A stretch of DNA of 64,000 bases. Source: Woeseiaceae bacterium. GTDB lineage: Bacteria > Pseudomonadota > Gammaproteobacteria > Steroidobacterales > Woeseiaceae. The stretch is taken from the NCBI GenBank assembly GCA_028277185.1, contig JANQGQ010000021.1, positions 1 to 64,000 of the forward strand, read 5' to 3'. Below the pieces are notes generated by a model. That model made no database searches. It saw only the letters and a program-made list of their open reading frames with translations, and was not told the DNA's origin. A program made the translations under genes and the position numbers. Shown piece by piece: positions 25,357 through 34,042 of this stretch. Positions within the stretch are counted from its first letter, which is position 1; every line of letters starts with the position of its first letter.

Positions 25357-26336
25357 ACCGCAATGCGCGACGTCGCTGGCGAATCCGACCGGGATTCGCG
25401 CAACGACAACGCGCCGCCGAGTGCAAGATAGGCTTCAGGCATGCCGTATTCCGCCGGCTTGCCGGCCGCCGGCAGCAGATCGACCTCGGGTTCGAGCGCC
25501 ATTACCGGCAAGCCGATCATCTCGCCTGCTTCCCGCATGAAAGCGATGAAGTTGCCATCGGCGGGGCCGGCGAGGATTTTCCGGATATTGCCGACCGAGT
25601 AATGGCTGTCGAAGTAATCGATCGTGCGCCGCAGTTCCAGAGGCAGGGTGTTCTGGATACCGGTTTCCAGCATGCTGACGGGCTTGACGCTCCCGAGTCC
25701 GTAGCCGAGGCGGCGGGTGAGGCAGATCTCACCGTCGAGTGTTGCCTGAATCAGGCCTTGCCTGCCGGTGAGAAACACCGTCATGACCGGCCCGCCAGCC
25801 GTATAGCAGGCGGTCACGAGATCCCGCACGGCGAGTTCCGCGACCGTAATCTTCCGTGGTGTCAGGCCCGCCTTGCTGACGACGTTGGCCAGCTCCCGAA
25901 CGGCTCGTGCGGGTGCGGCGACGACGTTCAGCATGGGTTCGCGCTGATGTTCGCTGGGCTGCGGGGCGTCGAACACCTGGATAATCGCTTCCTCGACGGG
26001 ATAGTCCAGCATGCTTGCCACCCGCCAGCGCGCGGCGTCGACGAGTTCTTCGTCCCGTACCGTCGGTCGTTCGATCTGCAGCATCTCGTAGCTGCCGGGC
26101 GACAGGGTTATCGATGCGGTACACCCTTTGACGCCGAAGTCTGCGACGATCTTCGACAGGGCGCGAATCTGGCCGCTTACTTCCGTCGGCAGTTCGGTAA
26201 GCTGTACCGCGGCGCCCGCGGGGGCAGAAGTCGGCGGCAGCGATGCGACCGCAAGCGTGCGGTTCAGGCTCAGCCCCACGACGCCGTTACCGCGCGCCCG
26301 CGAGGAAGAGCCCAGTGATTTGAGTACCCGGAACAT
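25353..26336 (-). CDS. mshI: MshI, PilM-like cytoplasmic pilus protein
   Basis: A 327-residue soluble protein with actin-like ATPase features: GVVGLSLNRTLAVASL near the N-terminus, the middle segment YEMLQIERPTVRDEELVDAA, and AELAVRDLVTACYTAGG followed by TVFLTGRQGLIQATLDGEI. This is the PilM-like component of MSHA systems. I chose ATG 26336; a TTG 17 codons upstream is less likely. It is the first gene of a leftward operon I-I2-J-K-L-E-G, and its promoter must lie in the 265-bp region shared with the divergent CadC-like gene. Confidence 0.82.
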   Translation of the reverse strand: MFRVLKSLGSSSRARGNGVVGLSLNRTLAVASLPPTSAPAGAAVQLTELPTEVSGQIRALSKIVADFGVKGCTASITLSPGSYEMLQIERPTVRDEELVDAARWRVASMLDYPVEEAIIQVFDAPQPSEHQREPMLNVVAAPARAVRELANVVSKAGLTPRKITVAELAVRDLVTACYTAGGPVMTVFLTGRQGLIQATLDGEICLTRRLGYGLGSVKPVSMLETGIQNTLPLELRRTIDYFDSHYSVGNIRKILAGPADGNFIAFMREAGEMIGLPVMALEPEVDLLPAAGKPAEYGMPEAYLALGGALSLRESRSDSPATSRIAV

Positions 26337-26601
26337 GCCGCGAAGTATGCCGTTCCGGCGTCCGTGCTTATGTGAAACGGGTCCCAAAACCGCTTTACGT
26401 ACAAGAACCTATCGCGGACCCGATCGCGGCCCGGTTCGCCGCAAGCCATTGCTGCGGTGACGCTTTTCGGCTAAGGGCACAGTGGAAGCGATTTGCCTCC
26501 GGTTCGCCGCCAACGCCGGGCGGCCGCGTGCGCTTACCGTTTACCCGGCCACGTGCCGGCGCTTAGAATTTGACCGGCGATTTCGGGTCTCAAGCACGAG
26601 G

Positions 26602-28452
26602 ATGAGCGATACCGACTTTCAACTGGGCCCCTGGACGGTCAGCCCCGCCCGCCGGCGCCTGGAGCGTGCGGATGAGTCCGTCCAGCTCACGCCCCGCGGC
26701 ATGGCTGTGCTGGAGCGGCTTGCCGCCGCGGGCGGCGACGTCGTAACGCGAGACGAATTGCACGAATCCGTGTGGCGGGGCGGCGCGGTTACCGACGACG
26801 CGCTGACCCAGTGCATTGTGGAGCTTCGCAAGGCGCTCGGCGACTCCGCGCGCGAGCCGCGCTTCATCGAAACCATACCGAAGCGCGGGTTCCGGCTGAT
26901 CGAGACAGTCAACGCGACGGAGCCACGGGCCCCGCGGCCCTCGTCGCGACCGCAAACGATCTACTTCGCTTTCGGCGTCATGCTCGTGCTGGTGGCCGCG
27001 CTGATCGTGCTGAGCTTCGACAACGAGGCACCGCCGATCGCGGCCGAGCCGGGCTCGGTCGCGGTCATGCCCTTCGAAGACCTGAGCCCCAACGGCGATC
27101 AGGCCTACTTCGCGGACGGGCTGGCCGAGGAAATCATCGGCCGCCTGGCCAGCGTCGAGGATCTTCTGGTGATCGGCCGGACGTCGTCGTTCCGGTTTCG
27201 CGACAGCGGTGACGATCTGCCGGCGATCGGCCGGGCCCTGGGCGTCGGGCACATCCTCGAAGGCAGCGTCCGCCTGTCGCCGGCCGGCTTCCGCGTCTCG
27301 GCAAGGCTGGTCGAGGCGGCGACCGGGTTCGAGGTATGGGCGGAAACCTTCGATCGGCCGATCGAGGACATCTTCGAGGTCCAGGGCGATATCGCTGATG
27401 CCGTGGCGGGCGCGCTGAGCTTGAGCCTCGGTGTCAGCGGTCACAGTCATCTGCCGGGCGGCACGCGAAACGTCGAGGCCTACCGGGCCGTGATGCGGGC
27501 TCGCGAGGCGGGGCACAAGCTGAACGCCGACAATTATCACGACGTGCTCGGCCAGTACCGCGCCGCTACCCGCATCGATCCGAACTACGCCTACGCCTGG
27601 GCGAAGCTGTCTTCGACGTATCGTATGGGGCGGTTCTATTTCAATGACCTGATCGCGTGGGAGGAACCCGCGATCGCCGCTATCGAGCGGGCGCTTGTGC
27701 TTGCGCCGGAAGTCTCCGGCATCGCCGCCCAGGCCGCGCTTCTCTACGGCGACCTCGGTCGCTGGAACGATGCCCAGGCCGCTCTGCTGACCGTCGAGAC
27801 CGGTACCGATATCGACGTCGATCTCGCGCATGTCGATCTTCTCACGAAAACCGGCCGGATCACCGACGCGCTGGCTTTCGTTGACGAAATCCTGCCGCGG
27901 GAGCCGCTGGGGGGGTTCGTCGCGAAGTTTCACGGCCATCTGTACGCGAGTCTGGACCGCAACGAAGACGCGCTTCGGGAACTCGATCGCGGCTACTCGC
28001 TGCGCGGGCACGGCGACTTCGTGGTCTACGAAGGTCTCGTCGTCGCCATGGCGCTCGAGGATCGCAAGCTTCTGAACAAGTGGCTCGATCGCGCGATCGA
28101 AAGGGAAGCCAACCTGCCCGGCAACCGGTCCGTGCTGGCGATCATGAAGCGCCATCTGGATCGCCCGGAGGAGGCCCGCGAGTGGTTGCGCCAGGCGTAC
28201 GAAGGCAGAGAGGCGCCGGACTATTGGATCGCGGTATGGGCAGCCTGGTTCGATGCGCCGGAGCTTGCACTCGCGGTACTCGATCGCACCCCCGACCTCT
28301 GGTCGCTGTGGATGCCGGTGATGCGCGGCGTTCGCCAGCATCCCGATTTCCGGGCGTTTGCGGTAGAACACGGTCTGGTCGGGTACTGGCAGCGCTACGG
28401 CTGGAGCGACGCGTGCCGGCCCCTCGACGACGGCGACTTCACTTGCAGTTGA
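26602..28452 (+). CDS. CadC-like winged-helix membrane regulator with TPR domain
   Basis: A 616-residue protein. Residues about 5-100 form an OmpR-type winged helix (TPRGMAVLERLAAAGGDVVT; KRGFRLIE) without a receiver. One membrane helix is at about 113-132. The periplasmic part begins with a FlgO/TolB-N-like domain (SVAVMPFEDLSPNGDQAYFA, DGLAEEIIGRLA, GHILEGSVR) at about 152-280, followed by tetratricopeptide-like helices to the end. Such proteins bind DNA directly from the membrane. The ATG at 26602 is chosen because the wHTH begins right after it. It is divergent from the msh operon, which could be a target; that is inference only. Confidence 0.88.
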   Translation: MSDTDFQLGPWTVSPARRRLERADESVQLTPRGMAVLERLAAAGGDVVTRDELHESVWRGGAVTDDALTQCIVELRKALGDSAREPRFIETIPKRGFRLIETVNATEPRAPRPSSRPQTIYFAFGVMLVLVAALIVLSFDNEAPPIAAEPGSVAVMPFEDLSPNGDQAYFADGLAEEIIGRLASVEDLLVIGRTSSFRFRDSGDDLPAIGRALGVGHILEGSVRLSPAGFRVSARLVEAATGFEVWAETFDRPIEDIFEVQGDIADAVAGALSLSLGVSGHSHLPGGTRNVEAYRAVMRAREAGHKLNADNYHDVLGQYRAATRIDPNYAYAWAKLSSTYRMGRFYFNDLIAWEEPAIAAIERALVLAPEVSGIAAQAALLYGDLGRWNDAQAALLTVETGTDIDVDLAHVDLLTKTGRITDALAFVDEILPREPLGGFVAKFHGHLYASLDRNEDALRELDRGYSLRGHGDFVVYEGLVVAMALEDRKLLNKWLDRAIEREANLPGNRSVLAIMKRHLDRPEEAREWLRQAYEGREAPDYWIAVWAAWFDAPELALAVLDRTPDLWSLWMPVMRGVRQHPDFRAFAVEHGLVGYWQRYGWSDACRPLDDGDFTCS

Positions 28453-28557
28453 TGCCTTCGGGTCCGGCGGTCGGGACGAATTGGGCTACAATGTCGTGAC
28501 CGGCGCCGGCCCGGTCGTGACGAGACGGGCGGCACTCATCGAGGAGACCGGCAGACG

Positions 28558-28968
28558 ATGTTTCCACAATCCGAACGCGAGCTTTTCCAGGGGCCGGGAC
28601 GCCGTGAGCGTTTCGACGCCGACAGCGGCCGTCGGATACTCGAACGGGCCGCGGCGGAGCAGTACCGTCGGCAGAAAGAGCTGGACGACGGCTATTCGCT
28701 CGAAGAGCTCAGGGAGATGGCTACGGAGGCCGGCATCTCGGAGGAAGCCCTGCAGTCGGTACTGAAGCAGCGTTCCGAGAGCTTGCGGAAACCGAAAGCG
28801 TGGTCACCCCGGAACTGGTTGAAAAGCAAATGGGGTCCGCTGCTGGCCGGCCTGGCCGCCGTCACATTGTTGGGATTGATGCTTGCCTCTCCGACCGTCG
28901 CTTACTTCGTGCTCGGAGTAGCGATTGCGGCGGGTGTGCTCGTCCTGCTCGGGGTTTCGCCAGTCTAG
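28558..28968 (+). CDS. Small two-helix inner-membrane protein of unknown function
   Basis: A 136-residue protein with a charged N-terminal half containing a helical motif (RILERAAAEQYRRQ, then YSLEELREMATEAGISEEAL) and two membrane helices at about 90-110 and 113-133. GAGGAG lies 11 nt before the ATG. The N-terminal helical motif recurs in many short bacterial membrane proteins without known function. No enzymatic residues are seen. It is followed 90 bp later by yoaA. Confidence 0.65.
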   Translation: MFPQSERELFQGPGRRERFDADSGRRILERAAAEQYRRQKELDDGYSLEELREMATEAGISEEALQSVLKQRSESLRKPKAWSPRNWLKSKWGPLLAGLAAVTLLGLMLASPTVAYFVLGVAIAAGVLVLLGVSPV

Positions 28969-29058
28969 CCGACGCCCGCAAGCTGTCCCGAAAAACCGCG
29001 CCGTTCGGCACAAAACGGAAGCCGGCACCAGCGACGCGATGCGTGTACCCTTTCGCAC

Positions 29059-30972
29059 GTGATCGATCCAGACCGTTTCTTCGGCGCCGACAGCCCGTTC
29101 AAAGAGGCGCTGCCCGGATTCGTGGCCCGGGAAGGCCAGGCGTTGATGGCAAGCGTAGTCGCGGAAGCGATCGAGGCGCGCGAAATCCTCGTCGTCGAGG
29201 CGGGCACGGGTACCGGTAAGACCTTCGCCTATCTGTTGCCGGCGCTTCTGTCTGGCAGGAAAACGATCGTATCGACGGGCACGAAGGCGCTGCAGGATCA
29301 GCTCTACCACCGCGACCTGCCGCTGATAGCCCGCGCTGCCGGGCGCCCGGTGACCACGGCGCTCCTGAAGGGCCGCGCGAATTACCTGTGCCTGCATCGT
29401 CTCGAGCAGGTGACGGAACCGGCGGCGGCGCTGACGGACGATCTGGCCGCTATCCACGAGTGGCGCCACCGGACCGCCACGGGAGATCGGGCCGAGCTGA
29501 CCGCCGTGGCGGAGGATGCGCCGGTGTGGCCTCTCGTCACGTCGACCGCGGACAACTGTCTCGGGCAGAAATGCGCCTTCTATAACGACTGCCACGTCGT
29601 CAACGCCCGGCGCGCCGCCCAGGAGGCGGATCTCGTCGTCGTCAATCATCACCTGCTGCTTGCGGATCTCGCGATGAAGGAAGAAGGCTTCGTCGAGTTC
29701 CTGCCCGGCGCCGACGCCGTCATCCTCGACGAGGCGCATCAGATTCCCGATCTGGCCGTGCAGTTTTTCGGAGTCTCCGTGGGCAGCCGGGAGCTCGAGC
29801 GTCTGGTCGGCGAGATCCGCGTTCAGGTGATGTCGTATGCCGAGGCAGAGTTGAACCGGCGCGTCGACGCCCTCGAGACGGCCGTCCGCGTGCTCCGGGC
29901 CGCGGCGCCGAGAGAAGAAGGCCGGCATGAGCTGGACGCGATCGCGTCGGGGCTCCGCGAGCCGTTAAGCGGTCTGCTTGCGGCGATCGCCGACCTCGCG
30001 GAGGGCGCGGGTCAGCTTGCACAAGCGGAGGACGTCATCGAGGCGCTGGTCGGGCAACTCGTACTCTGCGGGGAGAAGCTCGGAGTCCTCGTCGACGAGA
30101 CGTCCTGGGACGGCCTGCGCTGGATCGAGGTCAACCCTCGGAGCGTGCGACTCAATCTCACTCCGCTCGACGTGTCGGAGAAACTGTCGGGACTGATGAG
30201 CCCGGGTTTCCAGGCGTGGATCTTCACGTCGGCGACGCTGGCAGTCGGCGACGATTTCTCGCATTTTACGTCCCGCCTCGGCATCGGCGACGCTCGTTGT
30301 CTCCGCTTCGAAAGCCCGTTTCGCCTCGATCGCAACGCGCTCGTCTGGTTACCGCCCGGCCTGCCGGCGCCCAACGACCGGCGCCACACCGAGGCGTTGC
30401 TCACTCAGGTTTTGCCGCTTCTCGATGCGACAGCCGGCGGAGTGTTCTTCCTGTTCACGAGCTATCGCGCGCTGCACCGCGCCCGCGACTGGTTCGGGGA
30501 GCGTCCGGCGGCGCTGCGATCGCGGCCATTGCTCGTGCAGGGCACGGCGCCACGCGACGATCTGACCCGCTCGTTCCGCGAAGCCGGCGACGCCGTGCTG
30601 CTCGGCACCGGCAGTTTTTGGGAGGGGGTTGACGTGCGCGGCGAAGCGCTGACGCTCGTCGTCATCGACAAGCTGCCGTTTGCCTCTCCGGGCGACCCGA
30701 TGACGATGGCGCGCCTGGAGTACATTCGCCGGATCGGCGGCAATGGCTTCCTCGAGCATCAGATCCCGCAGGCGGTGCTGTCGCTCAAGCAGGGCGCGGG
30801 CAGACTGCTGCGCAGCGAGAGCGACTACGGCGTCATTGTCATCGGCGATCCGCGCATCGCTGCGAAACGCTACGGGCGCACCTTCCTCGACGCACTGGCG
30901 CCGATCCCCTCGACCGCGGACTCAGGCGACGTCGAGGCGTTCTTCCGCAAGCGGAAGCGAGCGGTCGCGTGA
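29059..30972 (+). CDS. yoaA: YoaA, XPD/DinG-family iron-sulfur DNA helicase
   Basis: A 637-residue superfamily 2 helicase, the length of E. coli YoaA (DinG is longer). Walker A is EAGTGTGKT at about 47-55 and the DEAH box (VILDEAHQIPD) is at about 225. Four cysteines for the 4Fe-4S cluster are visible: NYLCLHRL, DNCLGQKC and YNDC. Helicase motifs V/VI include LLGTGSFWEGVDVRG and QGAGRLLRSESDYG. It starts with GTG and its stop overlaps the start of tsaB (GTGA), the same gene pair as in E. coli. It acts in DNA repair and damage tolerance. Confidence 0.92.
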   Translation: MIDPDRFFGADSPFKEALPGFVAREGQALMASVVAEAIEAREILVVEAGTGTGKTFAYLLPALLSGRKTIVSTGTKALQDQLYHRDLPLIARAAGRPVTTALLKGRANYLCLHRLEQVTEPAAALTDDLAAIHEWRHRTATGDRAELTAVAEDAPVWPLVTSTADNCLGQKCAFYNDCHVVNARRAAQEADLVVVNHHLLLADLAMKEEGFVEFLPGADAVILDEAHQIPDLAVQFFGVSVGSRELERLVGEIRVQVMSYAEAELNRRVDALETAVRVLRAAAPREEGRHELDAIASGLREPLSGLLAAIADLAEGAGQLAQAEDVIEALVGQLVLCGEKLGVLVDETSWDGLRWIEVNPRSVRLNLTPLDVSEKLSGLMSPGFQAWIFTSATLAVGDDFSHFTSRLGIGDARCLRFESPFRLDRNALVWLPPGLPAPNDRRHTEALLTQVLPLLDATAGGVFFLFTSYRALHRARDWFGERPAALRSRPLLVQGTAPRDDLTRSFREAGDAVLLGTGSFWEGVDVRGEALTLVVIDKLPFASPGDPMTMARLEYIRRIGGNGFLEHQIPQAVLSLKQGAGRLLRSESDYGVIVIGDPRIAAKRYGRTFLDALAPIPSTADSGDVEAFFRKRKRAVA

Positions 30973-31667
30973 AGCTTCTCGCTTTCGACACCTCGACGAC
31001 GGCCTGCACGGCCGCGCTTGGGTTGGACGATACAGTGATCGAACGCCACGAGGTTCGGGAGCGGGAGCATACGCAGATTCTGGTTCCGATGCTGCGCGAA
31101 CTCATGGCCGAGGGCGGTATCGACTACCCCGATCTCGACGCGGTCGTGCTCGGAAACGGTCCCGGGTCCTTCATTGGGATGCGCATCGCGGCGTCGCTGG
31201 CGCAGGGGATTGCCTTCGCCGCGGATTTGCCGGTCGTCCCCGTGTCGTCGCTTGCCGCCCTGGCGGCGCAGGCCTTTGCCGGCTCCGGTGCGCGGCACGC
31301 CGCCGTCGCGCAGGATGCGCGCATGGGTCAGGTCTACTTCGGTCTGTATCGCCGCGGCACAGACGATCTGCCGGAGCCGCTGACCGACGAGCGGCTGCAG
31401 GCGCAAAGCCGGGTGCCCGAACTCGCTGAGCTCGGCGCCGGGGACACCGTCGCGCCCGGCGGCGGCTGGCAGCGCTACCCGGAGCTTGCGGCTGCCAACG
31501 AGGGGTTCGTGTCCTTCGATCCGGTCTGCCTCTACCCGCGCGCGGCGGACCTGCTCAGGTTGGGGGCAAGCGCCAGTCGGCGGGGGGCGTCGATCAGCCC
31601 GGACGCCGTAGCGCCAACCTATTTGCGACTCGAAGTTGCGGTTCCGCCCGCTCTGCGATCACCTTAA
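30969..31667 (+). CDS. tsaB: TsaB, tRNA threonylcarbamoyladenosine synthesis protein
   Basis: A 232-residue ASKHA-fold protein. The N-terminal ATP-binding-like motif LLAFDTSTTACTAAL and the segment VVLGNGPGSFIGMRIAASLAQGIAF are diagnostic of TsaB (YeaZ). With TsaD and TsaE it makes the t6A modification at position 37 of ANN-decoding tRNAs. The start is GTG 30969, overlapping the yoaA stop. Length is the family norm. Confidence 0.93.
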   Translation: MKLLAFDTSTTACTAALGLDDTVIERHEVREREHTQILVPMLRELMAEGGIDYPDLDAVVLGNGPGSFIGMRIAASLAQGIAFAADLPVVPVSSLAALAAQAFAGSGARHAAVAQDARMGQVYFGLYRRGTDDLPEPLTDERLQAQSRVPELAELGAGDTVAPGGGWQRYPELAAANEGFVSFDPVCLYPRAADLLRLGASASRRGASISPDAVAPTYLRLEVAVPPALRSP

Positions 31668-31753
31668 CCGTCCTGTAATATACCGCTGATGTAATTCGCC
31701 GCAGCAGCCCCGCGGCGACCGTCCGGTGCTTTCACACCTTCACAGGTAACAGC

Positions 31754-32446
31754 ATGGCCGCAAGTAAGATCCTCATCGTCGAAGACGAGGCCCCGATTCG
31801 CGAGATGATCGCGTTTCATCTCGTCCGGGCGGGCTATGAGACCGTCGAGGCCGGCGACTGCCGCAGCGCGCGCCAGTTGCTCGCCGACGAGCGTCCGGAC
31901 CTCGCGCTCGTCGACTGGATGCTGCCCGACATGAGCGGTCTGGAGCTGACCAGGATGCTGAAGCGCGACGAGGACAATGAAGACCTCGCCGTCATCATGC
32001 TCACGGCGCGCTCCGACGAGTACGACAAAGTCGCCGGACTCGAAGGCGGAGCCGACGATTACATTACCAAACCGTTTTCGCCCCGGGAACTGGTCGCCCG
32101 CATCCAGGCCGTTTTACGCCGGGCGAAGACCACGGACGGTGAGACGATTCGCGCCGGCGTGCTGGAACTCGATACGGCCGGCCACCGCGTAACGGCCGAC
32201 GATGTCGAGGTTCGTCTGGGGCCAACCGAATATCGCCTGTTGCGCTTCCTGATGACGCACCCGGACCGGGTGTACAGCCGAACGCAGTTGCTTGACCGGG
32301 TGTGGGGCGCGAACGTCTACGTCGAAGAGCGCACGGTCGACGTTCACGTGCGGCGTCTGCGCAAAGCGCTGACCGAGGCGGGCGCCGACGAGTACATACA
32401 GACCGTGCGCGGTGCCGGGTATCGCTTTTCGACGCGTGGCAGCTAG
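31754..32446 (+). CDS. phoB: PhoB, phosphate-starvation response regulator
   Basis: A 230-residue OmpR-type regulator. The receiver has acidic residues in ILIVEDEAP, phosphoacceptor Asp54 (LALVDWMLPDMSG) and Lys106 (ITKPF). The DNA-binding domain includes RLGPTEYRLLRFLMTHPDRV and ERTVDVHVRRLRKAL, close to PhoB of other gammaproteobacteria. It is followed by phoR and phoU, and pstSCAB is 4 kb away, which settles the identity. The upstream 86 bp contains only a weak Pho-box-like sequence. Confidence 0.95.
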   Translation: MAASKILIVEDEAPIREMIAFHLVRAGYETVEAGDCRSARQLLADERPDLALVDWMLPDMSGLELTRMLKRDEDNEDLAVIMLTARSDEYDKVAGLEGGADDYITKPFSPRELVARIQAVLRRAKTTDGETIRAGVLELDTAGHRVTADDVEVRLGPTEYRLLRFLMTHPDRVYSRTQLLDRVWGANVYVEERTVDVHVRRLRKALTEAGADEYIQTVRGAGYRFSTRGS

Positions 32447-32532
32447 TACTCCAACCGCAACCCGTAGCAACACAGCTTGCGGCCGCGCTCGGGTACAATG
32501 AGTCCGGGCGTCCAACGGTGAGGGGAAGCGCT

Positions 32533-32589
32533 ATGTCCGATACCCGCACTGACAACTCGCGTAAGCGAATCCGCCGGGCTCGTTCGTAA
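32533..32589 (+). CDS. Short 18-codon arginine-rich ORF coupled to phoR
   Basis: ATG 32533 is preceded by GAGGGGAAG at good distance and opens an 18-codon frame encoding MSDTRTDNSRKRIRRARS. Its TAA shares the A with the phoR ATG (TAATG at 32587-32591). phoR itself has no other obvious ribosome site, so ribosomes finishing the short ORF may be needed to start phoR. Six of 18 codons are arginine. It could be a leader peptide or an accidental upstream ORF. Confidence 0.4.
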   Translation: MSDTRTDNSRKRIRRARS

Positions 32590-33908
32590 TGCCGCACGTG
32601 TGGAGAAAGCTGCTCGGCGGTCTGGGGGCGCTGCTGGCATCGGGTACCGCCATCGGCTGGATCTATGGCCGTCCCGAGATCGGTCTGCTGGTCGCGGCGC
32701 TCGGCGCGCTCGGCTGGCACGTTTACAAGCTGCTGGCCTTCGACCGGGCGCTCAGGACCCAGGACTTCGAAGCCTTCCGCTTCGGCGACGGCATCTGGGA
32801 GCAGATCTTTGCCCGCTTCGCGTTCCACAGCGAGCGCAGCCAGCGCCACAAGCTGCGCTATCGCCAGCTTCTCAAGGAAATCCGCAAGTCGACCGACGCG
32901 ATGCCCGACGGTGCCGTCGTCATCGACAATGAGAACCAGATCGTCATGTGCAACAAGGCGGCGAAGCTCCTTGCCGGGCTCAGGCCGAAGAAGGACCGCG
33001 GCCAGCGCGTGGACAACATTCTGCGCGACCCGGAACTGACGGAGCTGCTGCGGTCCGGAGACTCGGAGCGCTCCATCGACATCGCGTCGCCCGTGCGCGT
33101 TGGCGACTGGTTGAACTGCCGTGTCGTGCCCTACGGCGTGGATCAGAAGATGCTCGTTCTTCGCGATGTCACGGAGCGGCTGCGTCTCAACAAGATGCGC
33201 CGTGATTTCGTCGCCAACGCGTCGCACGAATTGCGGTCTCCGCTGACCGTAATCACCGGCTACCTCGACAGCCTTGCCGACGAAGAAGGTCTGTCGGAGT
33301 GGCGCATTCCGATTACGCAGATGCAGTCGCAGGCGCGGCGCATGAACATGATCATCAGCGAGCTTTTGGAGTTGTCGCGGCTCGAAAGCGCCGGGCGGGC
33401 GGGAACGGCGAACCTCGTCGATGTCGCCGCGCTGGTCGCGGCCACACGCAAGGCGTTCGCGTCACGGCAGGGCGTGGCGGAGATCCGCACCGAAAGCGAT
33501 CCCGACCTGAGGATCCGGGGCAACGTCACGCAGATCGAATCGGTCATCACCAACCTCGTGTCGAATGCGATACGGCACACCGATGCGGATGGCGTGATTA
33601 CCGTCCGCTGGGAGGCCAGCGGTAACGCCGCGGCGCTGACCGTGGAGGACACTGGCGAAGGAATCGCGGCCGAGCACATACCCCGTGTTACCGAGCGCTT
33701 CTTTCGCGTCGACCGCGGCCGCAGCCGCGACGACGGCGGCGTCGGACTGGGGCTTGCGATCGTCAAGCACATCCTCAGCCGGCACGATGCCGAGCTTTCG
33801 ATAGACAGCGTCGTCGGCGAGGGCAGCACGTTTCGCTGCAAGTTTCCGCGCGCGCGCGTCGTGGTCGCTTCGCCGGACGCGGAGGAGCCGCGCAGTGCAC
33901 GCGCCTGA
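32589..33908 (+). CDS. phoR: PhoR, phosphate regulon sensor kinase
   Basis: A 439-residue kinase with two N-terminal membrane helices (about 9-26 and 30-50), a PAS domain at about 100-200 (PDGAVVIDNENQIVMCNKAA) and a dimerisation domain with His213 (FVANASHELRSPLTVITGYL). The ATPase domain has N box NLVSNAIRHT, G1 DTGEGI and G2 DDGGVGLGLAIVKHIL. The membrane/charged region/PAS layout without a large periplasmic sensor is that of PhoR. It phosphorylates PhoB when the Pst/PhoU complex reports low phosphate. It overlaps a short upstream ORF by 1 nt. Confidence 0.94.
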   Translation: MPHVWRKLLGGLGALLASGTAIGWIYGRPEIGLLVAALGALGWHVYKLLAFDRALRTQDFEAFRFGDGIWEQIFARFAFHSERSQRHKLRYRQLLKEIRKSTDAMPDGAVVIDNENQIVMCNKAAKLLAGLRPKKDRGQRVDNILRDPELTELLRSGDSERSIDIASPVRVGDWLNCRVVPYGVDQKMLVLRDVTERLRLNKMRRDFVANASHELRSPLTVITGYLDSLADEEGLSEWRIPITQMQSQARRMNMIISELLELSRLESAGRAGTANLVDVAALVAATRKAFASRQGVAEIRTESDPDLRIRGNVTQIESVITNLVSNAIRHTDADGVITVRWEASGNAAALTVEDTGEGIAAEHIPRVTERFFRVDRGRSRDDGGVGLGLAIVKHILSRHDAELSIDSVVGEGSTFRCKFPRARVVVASPDAEEPRSARA

Positions 33909-33968
33909 TGTGCCGGCCCCCGTCACGGCGAAGCGACCACGACGCGCGCTGATGGCGGCCGAATCGCC

Positions 33969-33999
33969 TTGACAGGGTACTCGCCTTGTATATACAAGG
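33969..33999 (+). promoter_or_regulatory. phoU promoter overlapped by a perfect 16-bp palindrome
   Basis: TTGACA at 33969-33974 and TATACA at 33991-33996 are separated by 16 bp and make a good sigma-70 promoter. CCTTGTATATACAAGG (33984-33999) is a perfect palindrome that covers the -10 hexamer, the classic position of a repressor operator. The phoU start codon is 44 bp further. The palindrome has the TTGT...ACAA ends seen in many GntR-family operators, but the binding protein is unknown. Confidence 0.65.
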
Positions 34000-34042
34000 T
34001 ATCGACAATAGGGCTTTGGACAGGATTCCAGCGAGGTAGTCA

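Noticed and set aside
31673-31690. Pho-box-like repeat before phoB (CTGTAAT and, 11 bp on, CGCTGAT)
   Set aside because: Only about 10 of 14 positions match, with the second half-site poor; not enough to call a PhoB site.
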